A DNA stretch of 64,000 bases from Qingrenia yutianensis. GTDB lineage: Bacteria > Bacillota > Clostridia > UMGS1810. Position 1 is the stretch's first letter; each line of letters begins with the position of its first letter. Of this stretch, positions 54,105 to 63,069 are shown in pieces. The position numbers and the translations under genes are program-made. The DNA lies in the NCBI RefSeq assembly GCF_014385105.1, contig NZ_JACRTE010000001.1, positions 124,001 to 188,000 of the forward strand, given 5' to 3'. The notes under the pieces are model-generated. The model did not search any database and had not been told where the DNA came from. It saw nothing but the letters and a program-made list of their open reading frames with translations.

Positions 54105-54255
54105 GCGGTAACGTGAAAGCATCTTCTGATGCCGTTAGCCTCCGGCAGGATTAAATGCCCGTGCGAAAATTTTCTCGCTTTGCTCGGAAAACGCACATGG
54201 GCGTAATAATCTCTTATCATTCCTTGCCCTGCCGATAAGAGATTTTCGTTACTAT
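54105..54255 (+). promoter_or_regulatory. Structured RNA leader of the PHP gene, candidate riboswitch or regulatory RNA
   Basis: Transcription from 54100 or so gives a leader of about 190 nt. By hand it folds as: P1 GTAACG (54108-54113) with CGTTAC (54247-54252); P2 GCATC/GATGC (54119-54132); P3 GCCCGTGCG (54157-54165) with CGCAC-AT-GGGC (54192-54202), extended inward by TTTTC/GAAAA; P4 AATCTCTTATC (54208-54218) with its complement (54234-54244). A pseudoknot GGCAGG (54144-54149) with CCTGCC (54228-54233) joins the P2-P3 linker to the P4 loop. GCCCTGC in the same loop can instead pair with GCAGGGC (54266-54272), nine bases before the ribosome site. It matches no riboswitch class I recall. Confidence 0.55.
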
Positions 54256-54290
54256 TTATGCGCTCGCAGGGCGGCGGAATGGAGATTATT

Positions 54291-55658
54291 ATGTCAAACG
54301 AAGCGGTAAATTTCAAAATCGTCCCGTCTGTTGTAAGAGCGAACGAGGAAACGACGCTTAAAATTTACAGTTACAACGCACGGTTTGGATTTTTTGACGA
54401 TATAACATATAATATTGTTTTTACGCCGATGGAGAAAAGCGATGTTCCGCAGGACGAATTTGTAACTTTGAGCGGACGCAGTAAAATGCGCGAAATACAT
54501 AAGGTTAAGCCGAAAAATGGAGTTATTGAAATCAGCCGTAAATTTTTCGGCGAACAGGAATGGCGCATACACATCAGTGCAAGCGTTGACGAGTACAAAA
54601 AATATCAGCCTCCGATTTACGAGGCGTTAAAAGCAGGGTGGGGCAATCTTATAAACGTTCCGGCAAGAGGTTTTACGCTTTCGGTTTATTCGCTTTTGCC
54701 CGATTTATACGAGCGGAAACTTAAAAAATGCGATTTCCACAGTCACACGAATTGGTCGGACGGCGCGGAAAATCCCGAGCGCACCGCGTCAAACTACCGC
54801 AAACGGGGATTTGATTTTCTTTCGATGACCGACCACAACGTTTACAATTCGTCGCGGTATGTGTCGGAAAAACTTAAATTTGTGAAAAATTATGAAATTG
54901 TGCGCGGTGAAGAAGTGCAGAACGACTATCCCGGGCTTATTCATATGGTCAATGTCGGCAGTGATTACAGTGTAAACGAGATTTTCATAAACGAACCCGA
55001 GCGCGTGGAAAAAGAGGTTGCCAATCTTGCGAAAACAACCGAAATTCCCAACGGTTTGGACAAAAAAGAATATCTTTACAGAGTGTGGATTTACAACGAA
55101 ATCAAAAAAAGCGGAGGTTATGCAATATTTCCGCACCCGTTCTGGACCATAAAGGAGCAGTATCACACCGAAACGAAAATGAGCAAGGCAATTTTTAAAA
55201 ACAAATTGTGTGACGCGTTTGAAATTATGGGCGGATGTTCGCCAGAGGAAAACAATCTTCAGCTTTCGCTTTATTACGATATGCGCCTTAAAGGTATGGA
55301 TATGCCGGTTGTCGGTTCGAGCGACAGTCATTCGTCATTGCCGGGCGTTCAATGGTTTGATGAAACGTTTACGATTCTTTTTGAGGGAGATAACGGCGTT
55401 TTCGGTGCGGTTGACGACGGCTTTTCGGTTGCCGTGGAGAGGCTTAACAACTCGCCTGCAAGAATTTACGGAAACTTCAGAATTGCAAAATATGCGCATT
55501 TTCTGCTTAAAAATTATTATCCGAAACAGGAGGAGCTGTTTTCGGCGTCGGGTATGCTTATTGAAAGGTATCTTGTTTACGGCGAAGATACAAAAGATTT
55601 GATTTTGCAGATTGAAGAAAAAATAGAAAACGTTAAAAAAGAATTTTTCGGAATATAA
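54291..55658 (+). CDS. PHP-domain metal-dependent hydrolase (CehA/McbA-like)
   Basis: This 455-residue protein has an N-terminal beta region (about 1-140) and a PHP domain with FHSHTN (His150, His152), SMTDHN, FPHPFW and GSSDSHSS metal-ligand motifs. PHP proteins hydrolyse phosphoesters or similar bonds; CehA/McbA-type members with an N-terminal beta domain have varied substrates. There is no signal peptide. I chose ATG 54291 because GGAG lies six bases upstream; upstream ATGs at 54258 and 54279 are in frame but less well placed. The shared promoter block suggests a role in the glycan regulon, for example on a phosphorylated sugar product, which is inference. Confidence 0.85.
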   Translation: MSNEAVNFKIVPSVVRANEETTLKIYSYNARFGFFDDITYNIVFTPMEKSDVPQDEFVTLSGRSKMREIHKVKPKNGVIEISRKFFGEQEWRIHISASVDEYKKYQPPIYEALKAGWGNLINVPARGFTLSVYSLLPDLYERKLKKCDFHSHTNWSDGAENPERTASNYRKRGFDFLSMTDHNVYNSSRYVSEKLKFVKNYEIVRGEEVQNDYPGLIHMVNVGSDYSVNEIFINEPERVEKEVANLAKTTEIPNGLDKKEYLYRVWIYNEIKKSGGYAIFPHPFWTIKEQYHTETKMSKAIFKNKLCDAFEIMGGCSPEENNLQLSLYYDMRLKGMDMPVVGSSDSHSSLPGVQWFDETFTILFEGDNGVFGAVDDGFSVAVERLNNSPARIYGNFRIAKYAHFLLKNYYPKQEELFSASGMLIERYLVYGEDTKDLILQIEEKIENVKKEFFGI

Positions 55659-55661
55659 ACA

Positions 55662-55698
55662 AAAAAGCTTGAACAGGTAAATTGTTCAAGCTTTTTTA
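55662..55698. terminator. Bidirectional terminator
   Basis: A 15-bp stem, AAAAAAGCTTGAACA (55662-55676) with its complement (55684-55698), separates the PHP gene from the leftward flavodiiron gene. Confidence 0.92.
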
Positions 55699-55709
55699 TG
55701 TTAATTATG

Positions 55710-56873
55710 CTATTTGTATTCTTTACAAAGCTCGTCGGACAAAGCGTTGATTTGAGCTAAACTTTCGTCGTTTAATGCCGATTTTATATGAACGGTATTT
55801 TCGGCAAATGTGAGATTTTTGCTGTTTGAAAGCATTGTATGCATAACTTTTGCCGCCGTGGGCGCCCACGTGCCGTTTTCGATAAATGCAACAGTGCGGT
55901 TTTGGTAATTTCTTTCGGTGAGATGGTTTATAAATTCTTTCATAAACGGGAAAATATCAGCATTGTAGGTTGTTGCCGCAAGAACAAGCTTGCTGTAACG
56001 GAACGCGTCCTCAACCGCCTCTGCCATATCATCGCGCGCGAGATCGCAGACTGCAACTTTCGGACAGCCTTTCTCTTTAAGCTGTTCGGCAAGCATTTCC
56101 GCCGCCTTTTTTGTGTTGCCGTAAACCGACGTGTACGCAACCAGCACACCGTCGTTTTCGGGTTTATATGACGACCAAACATCGTAAAGATTTATGTAAT
56201 ATCCAAGATTTTCTGTGAGAACGGGCCCGTGGAGCGGACAGATTATCTTAATGTCGAGCGCGGACGCTTTCTTTAAAAGATTTTGCACCTGAACGCCGTA
56301 TTTTCCGACAATTCCGAAATAATATCTTCGCGCCTCGCAAGCCCAGTCCTCGTCGGCATCAAGCGCGCCGAATTTTCCGAATCCGTCTGCGGAGAAAAGC
56401 ACTTTGTCAAATTTATCATAAGTTACAATGACCTCGGGCCAATGCACCATAGGCGCGGTTACAAAGGTTAATTCGTGCTTGCCGAGCGAAAGCGTGTCGC
56501 CCTCGCCGACAACGATTTGACGGTCGGAAAAATCCGTGCCGAAAAACTGTTTCATCATAACGAATGCTTTTGCGCTCGATACGATTTTCGCTTGCGGATA
56601 TTTTTCCGCAAAAACTTTAATGTTCGCCGAATGGTCGGGTTCCATATGCTGAACAATAAGATAATCGGGCGTTTTTCCGCCGAGTGCATTTTCGATATTT
56701 CCGAGCCACTCATCGGCAAAATTTGCGTCAACGGTGTCCATAACGGCAATTTTTTCGTCGGTTATTACATAAGAATTGTATGCCATTCCGTTTTCAACGG
56801 CATACTGACCTTCAAAAAGGTCGATTTTGCGGTCGTTAACACCGACATATTTTATATCGTTTGTAATTTTCAT
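55710..56873 (-). CDS. fprA: Flavodiiron protein (A-type, FprA-like oxygen/NO reductase)
   Basis: This enzyme reduces O2 to water or NO to N2O, protecting anaerobes. The 387-residue protein has an N-terminal metallo-beta-lactamase-like domain with diiron ligands HMEPDHS (His76, Glu78, Asp80) plus VHWPE, SADGFGKFG and PLHGPVL, and a C-terminal flavodoxin domain (from about 250, YTSVYGNTKKAAEM) that binds FMN. There is no rubredoxin tail. ATG 56873 follows AGGGGGA. A strong promoter with a palindrome over its -10 (56898-56916) suggests repression relieved by oxygen or NO. Confidence 0.95.
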   Translation of the reverse strand: MKITNDIKYVGVNDRKIDLFEGQYAVENGMAYNSYVITDEKIAVMDTVDANFADEWLGNIENALGGKTPDYLIVQHMEPDHSANIKVFAEKYPQAKIVSSAKAFVMMKQFFGTDFSDRQIVVGEGDTLSLGKHELTFVTAPMVHWPEVIVTYDKFDKVLFSADGFGKFGALDADEDWACEARRYYFGIVGKYGVQVQNLLKKASALDIKIICPLHGPVLTENLGYYINLYDVWSSYKPENDGVLVAYTSVYGNTKKAAEMLAEQLKEKGCPKVAVCDLARDDMAEAVEDAFRYSKLVLAATTYNADIFPFMKEFINHLTERNYQNRTVAFIENGTWAPTAAKVMHTMLSNSKNLTFAENTVHIKSALNDESLAQINALSDELCKEYK

Positions 56874-56897
56874 ATTTAATCCCCCTTACGGTGTACT

Positions 56898-56938
56898 GTA
56901 ATATGATTTATATTACCACATTTTGTGCAAAGTGTCAA
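56898..56938 (-). promoter_or_regulatory. Promoter and candidate operator of the flavodiiron gene
   Basis: Minus-strand TTGACA (56938-56933), 17-nt spacer, TAATAT (56915-56910). A perfect palindrome GTAATAT-gattt-ATATTAC (56898-56916) covers the -10 region, where a repressor would block RNA polymerase. Confidence 0.72.
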
Positions 56939-57036
56939 TAAAACACGCAAAATGCGATAAATTTGCGCGGAAAACTGTATATTTAACGGCAAAAACGGCA
57001 TAAATAACATTTTTTGCAAAAATTTTCAAATTTTTA

Positions 57037-57065
57037 TTTACTTTTTTTGCATTTTATGGTATATT
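57037..57065 (+). promoter_or_regulatory. Promoter of putP
   Basis: TTTACT (57037-57042), 17-nt spacer, TATATT (57060-57065), 31 bases before the ATG. Confidence 0.6.
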
Positions 57066-57096
57066 ATTAGAATACTATGTTTTGAGGAGTGGAAAA

Positions 57097-58677
57097 ATGG
57101 GTGACAAACTTGATATTCTGATTGCGATGGCAGGATATATGCTTGTTGTAATTTTCATCGGCATATACTTTGCAAAACGCGCACAGCAGAGTTCTGAAAA
57201 CTATTTTCTCGGCGGACGTTCGCTCGGTCCGTGGGTTACGGCGATGAGCGCCGAGGCATCTGATATGAGCGGATATCTTCTTATGGGCGTTCCCGGTCTT
57301 GCATACTGGGGATATTTTGCCGAGGCATCGTGGACTGCAATAGGTCTTGCGGTCGGTACGTACATAAACTGGCTCATAGTTTCAAAAAGACTACGCAGTT
57401 ACTCTATTGTTTCGGGCGACGCGATTACCGTTCCGGACTTTTTGAGCAACCGTTTTCACGAGAAGAAAAAAGTAATTCTCAGTATTTCGGCATTGTTTAT
57501 TCTTATATTCTTTACGGTATACACAGCAAGCTGTTTTTCGTCGTGCGGAAAGCTTTTTGCAGGACTTTTCGATATGCCGTATCACAATATGATGATTGTC
57601 GGCGCGGTGTTCGTTGTTTTATACACCGTTCTCGGCGGATTTCTGGCTGAAAGTGCGTCCGACTTTATGCAGTCAATCGTTATGATATGCGCGCTTGTGG
57701 CGGTGCTTGTATGCGGTGTTATTTACGCAGGCGGTATCGGAAATGTTATAGAAAACGCGAAAAACATTCCCGGATATTTGTCGCTTAACACTATTGCAAA
57801 TCCTGTTGTAAATTCCGACGGAGTTCAGCAGGCGTCAAACGGCGCGGCACTTTTCGGCGAGGCGGGCAAATACGACTTTATCACAATTTTGTCAACTCTT
57901 TCGTGGGGACTCGGTTACTTCGGTCTGCCCCAGGTTCTTTTAAGATTTATGGCTATAAGACGAGGTGACGAGCTTAAAAATTCAAGAAGAATTGCAACCG
58001 TTTGGGTGGTAATTTCGCTTTTTGCCGCAGTTTTAATCGGTATTGTGGGAAGAGCGGTATTTCCGTATGATGCGTCGCTCGCAACACAAAGCTCGGCTGA
58101 AAATGTGTTTGCGCATCTTTCTTCGCTTTTGTTCCACCCGCTTTTTGCCGGAATTGTAACGGCAGGTATTCTTGCGGCGATTATCAGCTCATCCGACTCA
58201 TACCTTCTTATTGCGGCGTCGGCGGTATCAAAAAATATTTATGAGACAATAATAAAGAAAGACGCAACCGACAAACAGGTTATGCACGTTTCAAGAGCCG
58301 TTTTGCTTTTGATAGCACTTATCGGCATTGCCATTGCGTGGGATGAAAACAGCGTAATTTTCCGTGTTGTTTCGTTCGCGTGGGCAGGTTTCGGTGCAAC
58401 GTTCGGTCCGATTATGCTTTTCTCGCTTTTCTGGAAAAGAACAAACCGCCCCGGTGCGATTGCAGGTATGCTTGCGGGCGGTATAATGGTGTTTGTATGG
58501 CACTTTGCAATTAAACCTCTCGGTGGAGTTTTCGGAATTTACGAACTCCTTCCGGCTTTTATCTTCTCCTGCATCGTAATTGTTGCGGTTTCGCTTATGA
58601 CGGAAAAACCGTCCGAGGAGATTGAGAAAGAGTTTGAACGTGCAAAAACCTACCGCGATGAGGAGTTTGTAAAATAG
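57097..58677 (+). CDS. putP: Sodium/proline symporter
   Basis: PutP imports proline with Na+. The 526-residue membrane protein has about thirteen helices and the SSS-family features FAKRAQQSSENYFLGGRSLGPW, MSAEASDMSGYLLMGVPGLAY near the N-terminus (sodium and proline site), and a helix-8 SSSDSYLLIAASA segment (IISSSDSYLL) typical of the second sodium site. ATG 57097 follows GAGGAG; the TTG at 57082 overlaps this site. It has its own promoter, is divergent from the flavodiiron gene and is followed by an amino acid ABC importer. Confidence 0.93.
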   Translation: MGDKLDILIAMAGYMLVVIFIGIYFAKRAQQSSENYFLGGRSLGPWVTAMSAEASDMSGYLLMGVPGLAYWGYFAEASWTAIGLAVGTYINWLIVSKRLRSYSIVSGDAITVPDFLSNRFHEKKKVILSISALFILIFFTVYTASCFSSCGKLFAGLFDMPYHNMMIVGAVFVVLYTVLGGFLAESASDFMQSIVMICALVAVLVCGVIYAGGIGNVIENAKNIPGYLSLNTIANPVVNSDGVQQASNGAALFGEAGKYDFITILSTLSWGLGYFGLPQVLLRFMAIRRGDELKNSRRIATVWVVISLFAAVLIGIVGRAVFPYDASLATQSSAENVFAHLSSLLFHPLFAGIVTAGILAAIISSSDSYLLIAASAVSKNIYETIIKKDATDKQVMHVSRAVLLLIALIGIAIAWDENSVIFRVVSFAWAGFGATFGPIMLFSLFWKRTNRPGAIAGMLAGGIMVFVWHFAIKPLGGVFGIYELLPAFIFSCIVIVAVSLMTEKPSEEIEKEFERAKTYRDEEFVK

Positions 58678-58791
58678 GTATAATTTGATAAGTTTTCATC
58701 AAATTTACACATTTTTTTGATAATTTTTACAAAAATTGTCGGTTTTTTTATAAAATTACAGTAACACTGTGATGAAATCGCAAAAAAGCTA

Positions 58792-58820
58792 TTGACATTT
58801 TGCTGAAAAAATAGTAAATT
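58792..58820 (+). promoter_or_regulatory. Promoter of the liv operon
   Basis: TTGACA (58792-58797), 17-nt spacer, TAAATT (58815-58820). A palindrome CCGAAA-acga-TTTCGG lies at 58832-58847 in the leader, either a hairpin or an operator. Confidence 0.7.
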
Positions 58821-58870
58821 GATAAAAAGTGCCGAAAACGATTTCGGTATAAAAATGGAGGATGGTATCT

Positions 58871-60013
58871 ATGAAAAAAATCTTGGCAGTGGTTTTATGT
58901 GGTTTAATGGTATTCGCTGCACTTGCGGGCTGCGGTAACGGCGGCCAATCGGCAGGTAACAATTCTTACACGGCAAACAACACAGAGTTTGTAATCGGCG
59001 GAACGGGTCCGTTGACAGGCGATACTTCGTCTTACGGTATTTCCGTTCTCAACGGCGCTCAGCTTGCTGTTAAAGAAATTAACGCTAACGGCGGTCTTAA
59101 CGGCGTAAACTTCAAGCTTGAGTTCAAAGACGACAAATCTACTGCGGCTGACGCTGCAACGGGTTACGACACACTTTTTGAAGGCGGTATGCAGGCTTCA
59201 ATCGGCGCGGTAACATCGGGTTCCTGTGACTCTTTTAACTCCAAAGCGGCTGAAGACAACCTCTTTTCAATTACACCTTCCGCATCTGCGGCTAACGTAA
59301 TCGAAAACAGAGATAACGCTTTCAGAATTTGCTTCGGCGACCCTGACCAGGGTGTTCTTGCGGCAAAAGAGCTTACTTCAAAATATAAAAACATCGGTTG
59401 CATTTACGACACAAGTGATCCGTATTCTTCGGGTATCTACAAAGCATTTGAAGAAGAAATGAAAACGCTCGGCGTTGAATTTAAAACTCAAACATTTGAC
59501 GCTGAAAACAAAAAAGACTTTTCAACGCAGGTTGAGGCTCTTAAGGACTGCGATGTAATCTTCCTCCCGATTTACTACACAGAGGCAGGATTTATTGCTA
59601 AAAACGCAACCGCTAAAGAGTGCAATGCAGTTCTCTTCGGCTGTGACGGTTTCGACGGTATCGCAGACCAGATTGACGCATCGGTTAAAAACGAAATCAA
59701 ATACATCACACCGTTCGATGTTAACGGCGAAAGCGAAGCAACAAAGAAATTTGTTGAAGCTTACAAAGCTGAATACAATGAAGCTCCCGACCAGTTCGCG
59801 GCTGACGGTTATGATGCGGTTATGGCAATCTACGAAGGTATGAAGAAAGCTGACGTTAAAGACGTTAAGATTTCGGCTTCTGACCTTTGCGACATTCTTA
59901 AAACTACAATTACAGCTTCCGACTTTAAGCTCGTAGGCGCAACAGGCGAAATGACTTGGGACGCTTCGGGTGCTTGCGAGAAAGTTCCACAGATTGTTGA
60001 GCTTAAAAAATAA
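58871..60013 (+). CDS. livJ: Branched-chain amino acid ABC transporter, substrate-binding lipoprotein
   Basis: This 380-residue lipoprotein has lipobox LAGC (Cys21) and the Leu/Ile/Val-binding fold: FVIGGTGPLTGDTSSYGISVLNGAQLAVKEINANGG, then GAVTSGSCDSFNSKAAEDN and DGYDAVMAIYEGM. It captures the amino acid for LivHM. ATG 58871 has GGAGG nine bases upstream; the ATG at 58862 is too close to it. A 222-base gap with a 10-bp hairpin separates it from livH, which should allow higher livJ expression. Confidence 0.93.
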   Translation: MKKILAVVLCGLMVFAALAGCGNGGQSAGNNSYTANNTEFVIGGTGPLTGDTSSYGISVLNGAQLAVKEINANGGLNGVNFKLEFKDDKSTAADAATGYDTLFEGGMQASIGAVTSGSCDSFNSKAAEDNLFSITPSASAANVIENRDNAFRICFGDPDQGVLAAKELTSKYKNIGCIYDTSDPYSSGIYKAFEEEMKTLGVEFKTQTFDAENKKDFSTQVEALKDCDVIFLPIYYTEAGFIAKNATAKECNAVLFGCDGFDGIADQIDASVKNEIKYITPFDVNGESEATKKFVEAYKAEYNEAPDQFAADGYDAVMAIYEGMKKADVKDVKISASDLCDILKTTITASDFKLVGATGEMTWDASGACEKVPQIVELKK

Positions 60014-60045
60014 TCTTAAAATTTAATCTTTTTAGTGCGGTTTTT

Positions 60046-60072
60046 GGTTGGGTGCTCTCTTTGCGCCCAGCC
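60046..60072 (+). other. Stem-loop between livJ and livH
   Basis: GGTTGGGTGC (60046-60055) pairs with GCGCCCAGCC (60063-60072), 10 bp with two G-U pairs and a 7-nt loop; only a weak T-rich stretch follows. The rest of the 222-base gap shows no gene. It probably lowers livHMGF transcription relative to livJ. Confidence 0.55.
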
Positions 60073-60235
60073 ATAACTTCATTTTTACGAGTATTGCAAA
60101 AGTTTTGTTTCACATGGTTTATACAGTTTTATCAACTGCCGTTTTTCGGCAAAAATAATGATTGTGTTTGTTCTTTAAATTTTTATATCCGCTGCGTCTG
60201 AAATTTGAAGCACCAACCGAAAGGAGAAATTCTAA

Positions 60236-61099
60236 ATGAGTACTTTCATTGACGGGTTGAGTCTTGGCAGCATATACGCGCTGATTGCACTCGGCTACAC
60301 AATGGTATATGGCATAGCGAAAATGCTTAACTTTGCTCACGGCGACATTATTATGGTCGGCGCGTATGCAATTCTTACAACACTAAATATCTGCGGTAAT
60401 CCTATTGTCGCTATCGTGGTATCCGTCGTCGTGTGCACACTGCTCGGTATTGTTACGGAAAAGCTTGCGTACAAACCGCTCCGCGGCGCATCTCCGCTGG
60501 CAGTTCTTATTACCGCCATAGGTGTCAGCTATTTGCTTCAGAGTATTGCCCAGCTTATATACGGCGCAAAATTCCGCTCGGTTACAATTGCAACTTTTAA
60601 GGCAATTTCAATCGGCGGTGCAAAAATAAACATTGCAACAATCATTTCACTTGTTGCAGGCGCAATCATTATGGCGGCGCTCACAATTTTTATCAAAAAA
60701 ACACGAACCGGCAGAGCTATGCTCGCAGTTTCGGAGGACCGCGGCGCGGCGCTTTTGATGGGAATTAACGTTAACAGAATTATAACAATAACCTTTGCAA
60801 TCGGCTCGGCACTCGCCGCTTTTGCAAGTGTATTTTATCTTATGCAAATCCCCAGCACCAACCCGACACTCGGTTCAATGCCCGGTATCAAAGCTTTTAC
60901 GGCGGCGGTTATCGGCGGTATCGGTTCGGTTTCGGGCGCAATGCTCGGCGGTGTTTTACTCGGTGTAATTGAAAAAATCGCATTGAGTGTTCCTGCTCTT
61001 GCACCGTACACCACGGCGCTTGAGTTTGCGTTGCTTATAATAATTCTGCTCGTTAAGCCGACAGGTCTTATGGGCAAGCAGATAAGAGAGAAGGTGTGA
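60236..61099 (+). CDS. livH: Branched-chain amino acid ABC transporter permease LivH
   Basis: This 287-residue membrane permease has about eight helices and LivH signatures: LSLGSIYALIALGYTMVYGI at the N-terminus, LNFAHGDIIMVGAY, and GGIGSVSGAMLGGVLLGVIE near the C-terminus. AAAGGAG precedes ATG 60236. It forms the channel with LivM. Confidence 0.95.
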   Translation: MSTFIDGLSLGSIYALIALGYTMVYGIAKMLNFAHGDIIMVGAYAILTTLNICGNPIVAIVVSVVVCTLLGIVTEKLAYKPLRGASPLAVLITAIGVSYLLQSIAQLIYGAKFRSVTIATFKAISIGGAKINIATIISLVAGAIIMAALTIFIKKTRTGRAMLAVSEDRGAALLMGINVNRIITITFAIGSALAAFASVFYLMQIPSTNPTLGSMPGIKAFTAAVIGGIGSVSGAMLGGVLLGVIEKIALSVPALAPYTTALEFALLIIILLVKPTGLMGKQIREKV

Positions 61100-61102
61100 T
61101 GT

Positions 61103-62281
61103 ATGGCAGGATATTTTAAAAATATTAAAAATGGTTTTAAATTTAAGCATTTTATAAACTACATCGGTGTGACGCTGTTTCTTGTCATCACCGCATCAAT
61201 GCTTTATTCGGGCAGTCTTAACCGCTCGACCGCAAACCTTATTACACAGATTGCATATTCCATCATTCTTGCGGTTTCGCTTAACCTCGTTGTAGGTTTT
61301 CTGGGAGAATTGAGCCTCGGCCACGCGGGATTTATGTGCGTCGGCGCGTATATAGGCTGTTATGCGGCAAATCAGCTACATCACGTTATTTCGTCACCGC
61401 TCGCAGTTCTTATTATATCAATGTTTATCGGCGGTCTTATTGCTGCGGTTTTCGGCTTTATTATCGGACTTCCGGCATTAAGGCTTAAAGGCGACTACCT
61501 CGCCATTGTTACTCTTGCGTTCGGCGAAATTGTCAGAACAATTTTCAAAAACCTCGATATGTTCGGCGGTGCGCTCGGACTTTCAACAAAAAAATACGGC
61601 ACAAGCCTTTTTATACCGGCTTTGATTGTTGTTTTAATTATGCTGATTTTGGTTCAGAACCTTATCCGCAGTAAGCACGGCAGAGCAATTACAGCGATAC
61701 GCGACAACGAAATTGCGGCGCGTGCAATGGGTATCAATGTTGCATTTTACAAGCTTTTTGTGTTTATAATTTCAGCGTTTTTTGCAGGAATTGCAGGCGT
61801 TATTTACGGTCACTACGCAACTCCCGTTTTGTATTCGTTTTTCTCGTACAACTATTCGATTGAAATTCTCGTTATGGTTGTCCTCGGCGGAATGGGAAGT
61901 ATAAACGGTTCGATACTTGCCGCGGCGCTTATCACGTTTATCAACTTCCAGCTTACAACAAAGCTTTCGGGTGATATGGCGGCGCTGAAATTCTTGATTT
62001 ACGCTATTGTTCTTATCACAATAGTTATATTCAACAATGCACCTGCGCTTCAGCCGATAAAAGAACGTTTCAGCCTTAAAGGCAAATTTGCCGGACTGGG
62101 CGAGAAAATCAAAGGCATTTTTGTTAAAACGAAAGACATTGACAAAGAAAGAGCCAAAATTAAAGATGATGCGGCCGAATGGACGAGAATTCCTACCAAA
62201 ATTGACGTTGACGCAATCCTTTCCGTTGATGTTAAACCCGATAAACTCGGCAGCAAACCCGATGAAAAGGAGGATAAATAA
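61103..62281 (+). CDS. livM: Branched-chain amino acid ABC transporter permease LivM
   Basis: This 392-residue permease has LivM signatures: LNLVVGFLGELSLGHAGFM, LRLKGDYLAIVTLAFGEIVR, and VLGGMGSINGSILAAALIT. After the last helix comes a charged cytoplasmic tail of about 75 residues (from about 318) not needed for the fold and variable in the family. It starts 4 bases after livH and its stop overlaps the livG start by one base. Confidence 0.95.
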   Translation: MAGYFKNIKNGFKFKHFINYIGVTLFLVITASMLYSGSLNRSTANLITQIAYSIILAVSLNLVVGFLGELSLGHAGFMCVGAYIGCYAANQLHHVISSPLAVLIISMFIGGLIAAVFGFIIGLPALRLKGDYLAIVTLAFGEIVRTIFKNLDMFGGALGLSTKKYGTSLFIPALIVVLIMLILVQNLIRSKHGRAITAIRDNEIAARAMGINVAFYKLFVFIISAFFAGIAGVIYGHYATPVLYSFFSYNYSIEILVMVVLGGMGSINGSILAAALITFINFQLTTKLSGDMAALKFLIYAIVLITIVIFNNAPALQPIKERFSLKGKFAGLGEKIKGIFVKTKDIDKERAKIKDDAAEWTRIPTKIDVDAILSVDVKPDKLGSKPDEKEDK

Positions 62282-63057
62282 TGAGTGAATATATGCTTGA
62301 AACAAAAAATCTCGGAATATCCTTCGGCGGTCTGAAAGCAGTTCAGGACGTTAATATTAAAATAAAGAAAAAACAGCTTTACGGTCTTATCGGCCCCAAC
62401 GGTGCAGGTAAAACCACAGTCTTCAACCTTTTGACGGGTGTTTACACGCCTACAACAGGCGAGTTTATTCTGGACGGCGAAAATCTCACCGGCAAGTCGC
62501 AGGAGGTTATAAATCACCGCGGAATTGCAAGAACGTTCCAGAATATCAGACTTTTCAATAATATGAGTGTTATCCGCAATGTGCTTGTCGGACTTCACAA
62601 TCAAAATGAATTTCACGTTAATCCGTTAACAAGTATGCTCCGTCTGCCGAGGCATTATAAATGCGAGGTTGAAATGCGAAACAAAGCTAAGGAGCTTTTG
62701 AAAATTTTCGGTCTTGAAGAGGAGCGAAACAACCTTGCGTGTAATCTTCCTTACGGAAAGCAGAGAAAGCTCGAAATTGCGCGTGCGCTTGCAACAAACC
62801 CGAAGCTTTTGCTGCTTGATGAGCCGGCAGCAGGTATGAACCCGAACGAAACAGCAGAGCTTATGGATACAATAAGATTTGTACGCGACAAATTTGATAT
62901 GACAATTCTTCTTATCGAGCACGATATGAAGCTTGTAGGCGGAATTTGCGAGGAGCTTACGGTGCTCAACTTCGGCACCGTTCTTGCTCAAGGAAAAACC
63001 GATGAGGTGCTTAATGACCCGAGAGTTATTACGGCATATGTCGGCGAAGACGAATAG
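62281..63057 (+). CDS. livG: Branched-chain amino acid ABC transporter ATPase LivG
   Basis: This 258-residue ATPase powers the LivHM channel. It has Walker A GPNGAGKTT (about 37-45), the LivG insertion ARTFQNIRLFNNMSVIRNVLVG, Walker B LLLLDEPAAGMNP and the H-loop LLIEHDMK. The signature motif reads LPYGKQRKLEIARAL, as is usual for LivG. AAGGAGG precedes the ATG. Confidence 0.96.
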   Translation: MSEYMLETKNLGISFGGLKAVQDVNIKIKKKQLYGLIGPNGAGKTTVFNLLTGVYTPTTGEFILDGENLTGKSQEVINHRGIARTFQNIRLFNNMSVIRNVLVGLHNQNEFHVNPLTSMLRLPRHYKCEVEMRNKAKELLKIFGLEEERNNLACNLPYGKQRKLEIARALATNPKLLLLDEPAAGMNPNETAELMDTIRFVRDKFDMTILLIEHDMKLVGGICEELTVLNFGTVLAQGKTDEVLNDPRVITAYVGEDE

Positions 63058-63069
63058 GGGGTGCTCTTG

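Noticed and set aside
54119..54135. Hammerhead ribozyme core in the PHP leader
   Set aside because: CTGATG is present, but it is followed by C instead of A, and no GAAA/stem arrangement of a hammerhead surrounds it.
54321..55331. Leftward frames inside the PHP gene
   Set aside because: The PHP reading frame has intact metal-binding motifs throughout; the opposite frames have no motif or ribosome site.
57000..57096. Shared promoter block before putP
   Set aside because: The promoter has a 17-nt spacer and an AT-rich upstream region, but the GTAAAAA, TATGA and CGTTG parts are missing.
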